This document shows positions 5,295-6,571 of a DNA stretch of 6,571 nucleotides, in pieces. Source of the stretch: an uncultured Lachnospiraceae bacterium. GTDB lineage: Bacteria > Bacillota > Clostridia > Lachnospirales > Lachnospiraceae. The stretch is taken from NCBI GenBank assembly GCA_945492935.1, contig CALYVE010000099.1:1-6571 (forward strand). The letters are read 5' to 3'. Both the position numbers and the translations under genes were made by a program. The notes beneath the pieces are model-generated. The model did not search any database. It worked only from the letters and a program-made list of their open reading frames with translations, and was not told the DNA's origin. The first letter of the stretch is position 1. Each line of letters opens with the position of its first letter.

Positions 5295-5831
5295 ATGGCA
5301 ATGTATAGAAAGCTTGGAAAGAAGTCAGATCAGAGAATCGCACTTCTTCGTAACCAGGTAACACAGTTATTATATCACGGTAAGATTGAGACTACAGAGG
5401 CACGTGCTAAGGAAGTACGTAAAATTGCTGAGCACTTAATCACACTTGCAGTTAAGGAAAAGGATAACTTCGATGAAGTTACTGTAACAGCAAAGGTTGC
5501 TAAGAAGGACAAAGACGGCAAGCGTATTAAGGAAGTTGTTGATGGTAAGAAGGTAACTCAGTACGATGAAGTACAGAAGACAGTTAAGAAGGATCAGCCT
5601 TCAAGACTTCATGCCAGAAGACAGATGCTTAAGGTTCTTTATCCTGTAGTTGAGGTTCCAACTGAGGCAGCAGGTAGAAAGGCCGGTACAAAGAAGGTTG
5701 ACCTTACAGCAAAGCTTTTCGATGAATATGGCACAAAGTATGCCGGACGTAAGGGTGGTTACACTCGTATCGTTAAGATTGGCGAGCGTCGTGGTGACGG
5801 TGCTATGAAGGTTATTCTTGAGCTTGTATAA
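5295..5831 (+). CDS. rplQ: 50S ribosomal protein L17 (bL17) with internal insertion
   Basis: L17 is a large-subunit protein near the peptide exit tunnel. The conserved N-terminal part is MAMYRKLGKKSDQR (1-14) and HGKIETTEARAKEVRKIAEHLITL (28-51). The family core resumes at LHARRQMLKVL (105-115) and ends with KLFDEYGTKYAGRKGGYTRIVKIGERRGDGAM (key residues Y149, G154-G155, R163-R165). At 178 residues it is much longer than the usual roughly 115-130. The excess is a Lys/Asp/Glu-rich insertion at about residues 54-103, between ITL and LHARRQ, plus a short extra stretch rich in Thr, Gly and Lys at about 120-135. The ATG has GGAGG (5281-5285) nine bases upstream; a second ATG two codons later is less likely. 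Codon use across the insertion resembles the rest of the gene, so it is not a frameshift artefact. It is the last gene of the operon. Confidence 0.96.
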   Translation: MAMYRKLGKKSDQRIALLRNQVTQLLYHGKIETTEARAKEVRKIAEHLITLAVKEKDNFDEVTVTAKVAKKDKDGKRIKEVVDGKKVTQYDEVQKTVKKDQPSRLHARRQMLKVLYPVVEVPTEAAGRKAGTKKVDLTAKLFDEYGTKYAGRKGGYTRIVKIGERRGDGAMKVILELV

Positions 5832-5853
5832 TTTAAAGAGAAAATATAATCAG

Positions 5854-5881
5854 AAAGAATTGCTTCATCAGCAATTCTTTT
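5854..5881 (+). terminator. First hairpin terminator after rplQ (weak T-tract)
   Basis: AAAGAATTGC (5854-5863) and GCAATTCTTT (5871-5880) are perfect reverse complements. One more T-A pair closes a five-base loop, giving an 11-pair stem 22 nt after the rplQ stop. Only TTTT (5878-5881) follows, partly within the stem, so release is probably incomplete. The 5' side is A-rich, so the same hairpin could also act weakly on the - strand. Confidence 0.6.
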
Positions 5882-5888
5882 GATTGCA

Positions 5889-5922
5889 CTGCCGGCAGGG
5901 CCCCGCGCCACAAGGCCGCGGT
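5889..5922. repeat. GC-rich palindromic island between the two terminators
   Basis: These 34 bases are 28/34 G+C, in sharp contrast to the AT-rich surroundings. They hold a perfect 10-bp palindrome, CTGCCGGCAG (5889-5898), an overlapping GGGCCC (5898-5903), and a hairpin in which CCGC and GCC (5903-5909) pair with GGC and GCGG (5914-5921) around an ACAA loop with one bulged C. No T-tract follows. It resembles a short palindromic repeat unit or insertion remnant, but no second copy is in the window, so its nature is unknown. Confidence 0.4.
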
Positions 5923-5932
5923 AACAAAATAG

Positions 5933-5966
5933 AAATCCCAGGTGCGTGATGCATCTGGGATTTTTT
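5933..5966 (+). terminator. Strong intrinsic terminator of the ribosomal operon
   Basis: AAATCCCAG (5933-5941) pairs with CTGGGATTT (5955-5963). The stem extends inward through a G-U wobble and TGC/GCA to a five-base GTGAT loop, giving a 13-pair stem. A run of six T (5961-5966) follows on the + strand. This is a textbook Rho-independent terminator and the likely true end of the superoperon transcript. Confidence 0.9.
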
Positions 5967-6259
5967 CATAAAACGGTGTAATATACTATTTCTACGAACC
6001 ACTCGTGTAACGAAGAAATTGTGCCACATCAAATATGTACATAATGATTGAATGACATTTGATATGTACAAAGAATAAATTATCCGGCATGAATAAGCCT
6101 ATTATTGATAATTCGATTAACATGTGAATACACAGCTCGAAGACACACGACAATAAAGTGGTATCATATATAACCACCGCATAATTCTATTTAGTTGTTC
6201 CATTAGGTAAAATATATCGAAAACTGTCCGGATTATAAAAATTATATTAGAAAAATCAG
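5967..6259. other. Gene-free AT-rich spacer between the operon and the XRE gene
   Basis: I find no ORF here with a credible SD or recognisable product on either strand; short open frames on the - strand appear to be chance. It contains a nine-base direct repeat, ATATGTACA (6033-6041 and 6062-6070), combined with an inverted repeat, ATCAAAT (6028-6034) and ATTTGAT (6057-6063). A possible - strand terminator hairpin lies near 6158-6177. Nothing else can be supported. Confidence 0.5.
6152..6177 (-). terminator. Possible terminator for the XRE gene
   Basis: On the - strand, GTGGT pairs with ACCAC (6173-6177 with 6158-6162). Two further A-T pairs follow after a bulged T, around a five-base loop. 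The - strand then reads TTTATT (6152-6157). It lies about 83 nt beyond the XRE stop codon and the stem is short, so the call is tentative. Confidence 0.3.
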
Positions 6260-6508
6260 TTAGTTTGCGTCTTTTAAGTTCTTTTGCCTGCGATTCGGAG
6301 AATAAGGTTCCTTAACATCCGTAATGCCAAGTAAATAGTCAACGCTTGTGTTATAAAGAGCAGCAAGTTCAATTAATACATCGGTTGGGATGTCGCGATG
6401 ACCAAGTTCGTAATATGAATAACAAACCTGTGTGCATTTTAAATAATCAGCAACTTGTTGTTGTATATAATCATGATCTTCACGTAAGTCTTTAATTCTT
6501 TGGTACAT
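6260..6508 (-). CDS. Small XRE-family helix-turn-helix transcriptional regulator
   Basis: The 82-residue product is almost entirely one Cro/C1-type HTH domain (about residues 3-60). It starts MYQRIKDLREDHDYIQQQVA, has the recognition-helix region around YLKCTQVCYSYYELGHRDIP (about 22-41), and ends the domain with the family hallmark LIELAALYNTSVDYLLG (about 45-61). A short charged tail with no second domain follows, so no ligand or partner domain is visible. The ATG at 6508 has a - strand SD, AGGAG (6518-6522 on the + strand), nine bases away. The gene converges on rplQ and is not part of the ribosomal operon. Such stand-alone regulators are common in Clostridia; the target is unknown. Two cysteines in or beside the recognition region (C24, C28) are a slight oddity. 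It is probably a cytoplasmic DNA-binding repressor, perhaps autoregulatory. Confidence 0.85.
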   Translation of the reverse strand: MYQRIKDLREDHDYIQQQVADYLKCTQVCYSYYELGHRDIPTDVLIELAALYNTSVDYLLGITDVKEPYSPNRRQKNLKDAN

Positions 6509-6520
6509 ATTGTCACGCTC

Positions 6521-6559
6521 CTATAATTGGAGTATATATAAAACATTTTGCTATATTGG
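6521..6559 (-). promoter_or_regulatory. Possible promoter/operator region of the XRE gene
   Basis: Two near-identical sites, CTATAATTGG (6521-6530) and CTATATTGG (6551-6559), start 30 bp apart, about three helical turns. They flank an AT-rich stretch that on the - strand reads TATATATACT, a possible -10; no convincing -35 is seen. Paired sites around a promoter would suit autorepression by the XRE protein. The window ends at 6571, so the upstream part is missing. Confidence 0.3.
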
Positions 6560-6571
6560 AAATATAAAACA

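Noticed and set aside
5907..5925. Resemblance of GCCGCGGTAA to the universally conserved 16S rRNA 530-loop sequence
   Set aside because: Only about 10 bases match and the flanks do not continue as 16S rRNA, so this is best read as coincidence within the GC-rich island.
5868..6177. Overlapping - strand open frames of 61-67 codons after rplQ
   Set aside because: They run through the terminators and the GC-rich island, have no credible SD, and give unrecognisable products.

Overview
This window is the distal half of a Gram-positive type ribosomal-protein superoperon. It runs secY (3' end) - adk - map - infA - rpmJ - rpsM - rpsK - rpsD - rpoA - rplQ, all on the + strand. After rplQ come two hairpin terminators, a roughly 290-nt stretch with no gene, and a small XRE-type regulator on the - strand. 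Gene order, AT-rich composition, strong GGAGG-type Shine-Dalgarno sites, the Bacillus/Clostridium-like RpoA and IF1 sequences and a long L17 all suggest a Firmicute of class Clostridia, probably Lachnospiraceae. The family-level placement is inference from protein resemblance only.

Positions 1-2108 hold SecY translocon, adenylate kinase, methionine aminopeptidase and IF1, tightly packed except for a 71-nt secY-adk gap containing a strong hairpin. Between infA and rpmJ there is a good extended -10 promoter, so rpmJ and the genes after it can probably be transcribed independently of the upstream genes. The S13-S11-S4-alpha-L17 block (the alpha operon) follows. It is broken by three unusually structured spacers: 343 nt before rpsM, 86 nt before rpoA and 189 nt before rplQ. 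Each is rich in perfect or near-perfect hairpins without terminator T-tracts, which fits RNA-level control of the stoichiometry of S13/S11/S4, RNA polymerase alpha and L17.

The genes form one growth-linked unit: ribosome parts (S13, S11, S4, L36, L17), initiation (IF1), the polymerase assembly platform (alpha), nucleotide balance (Adk), N-terminal processing of new proteins (MetAP) and membrane insertion (SecY). Operon transcription very likely ends at a 13-bp hairpin plus T6 at 5933-5966. The XRE gene is convergent and looks functionally separate.

I found no evidence of a defence system, CRISPR array, transposon, tRNA or rRNA. The most interesting material is non-coding: the rpsM leader with mutually exclusive pairings, the hairpin array before rplQ, and a GC-rich palindromic island between the two terminators. 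The main protein oddity is L17 with an internal insertion of about 50 residues.
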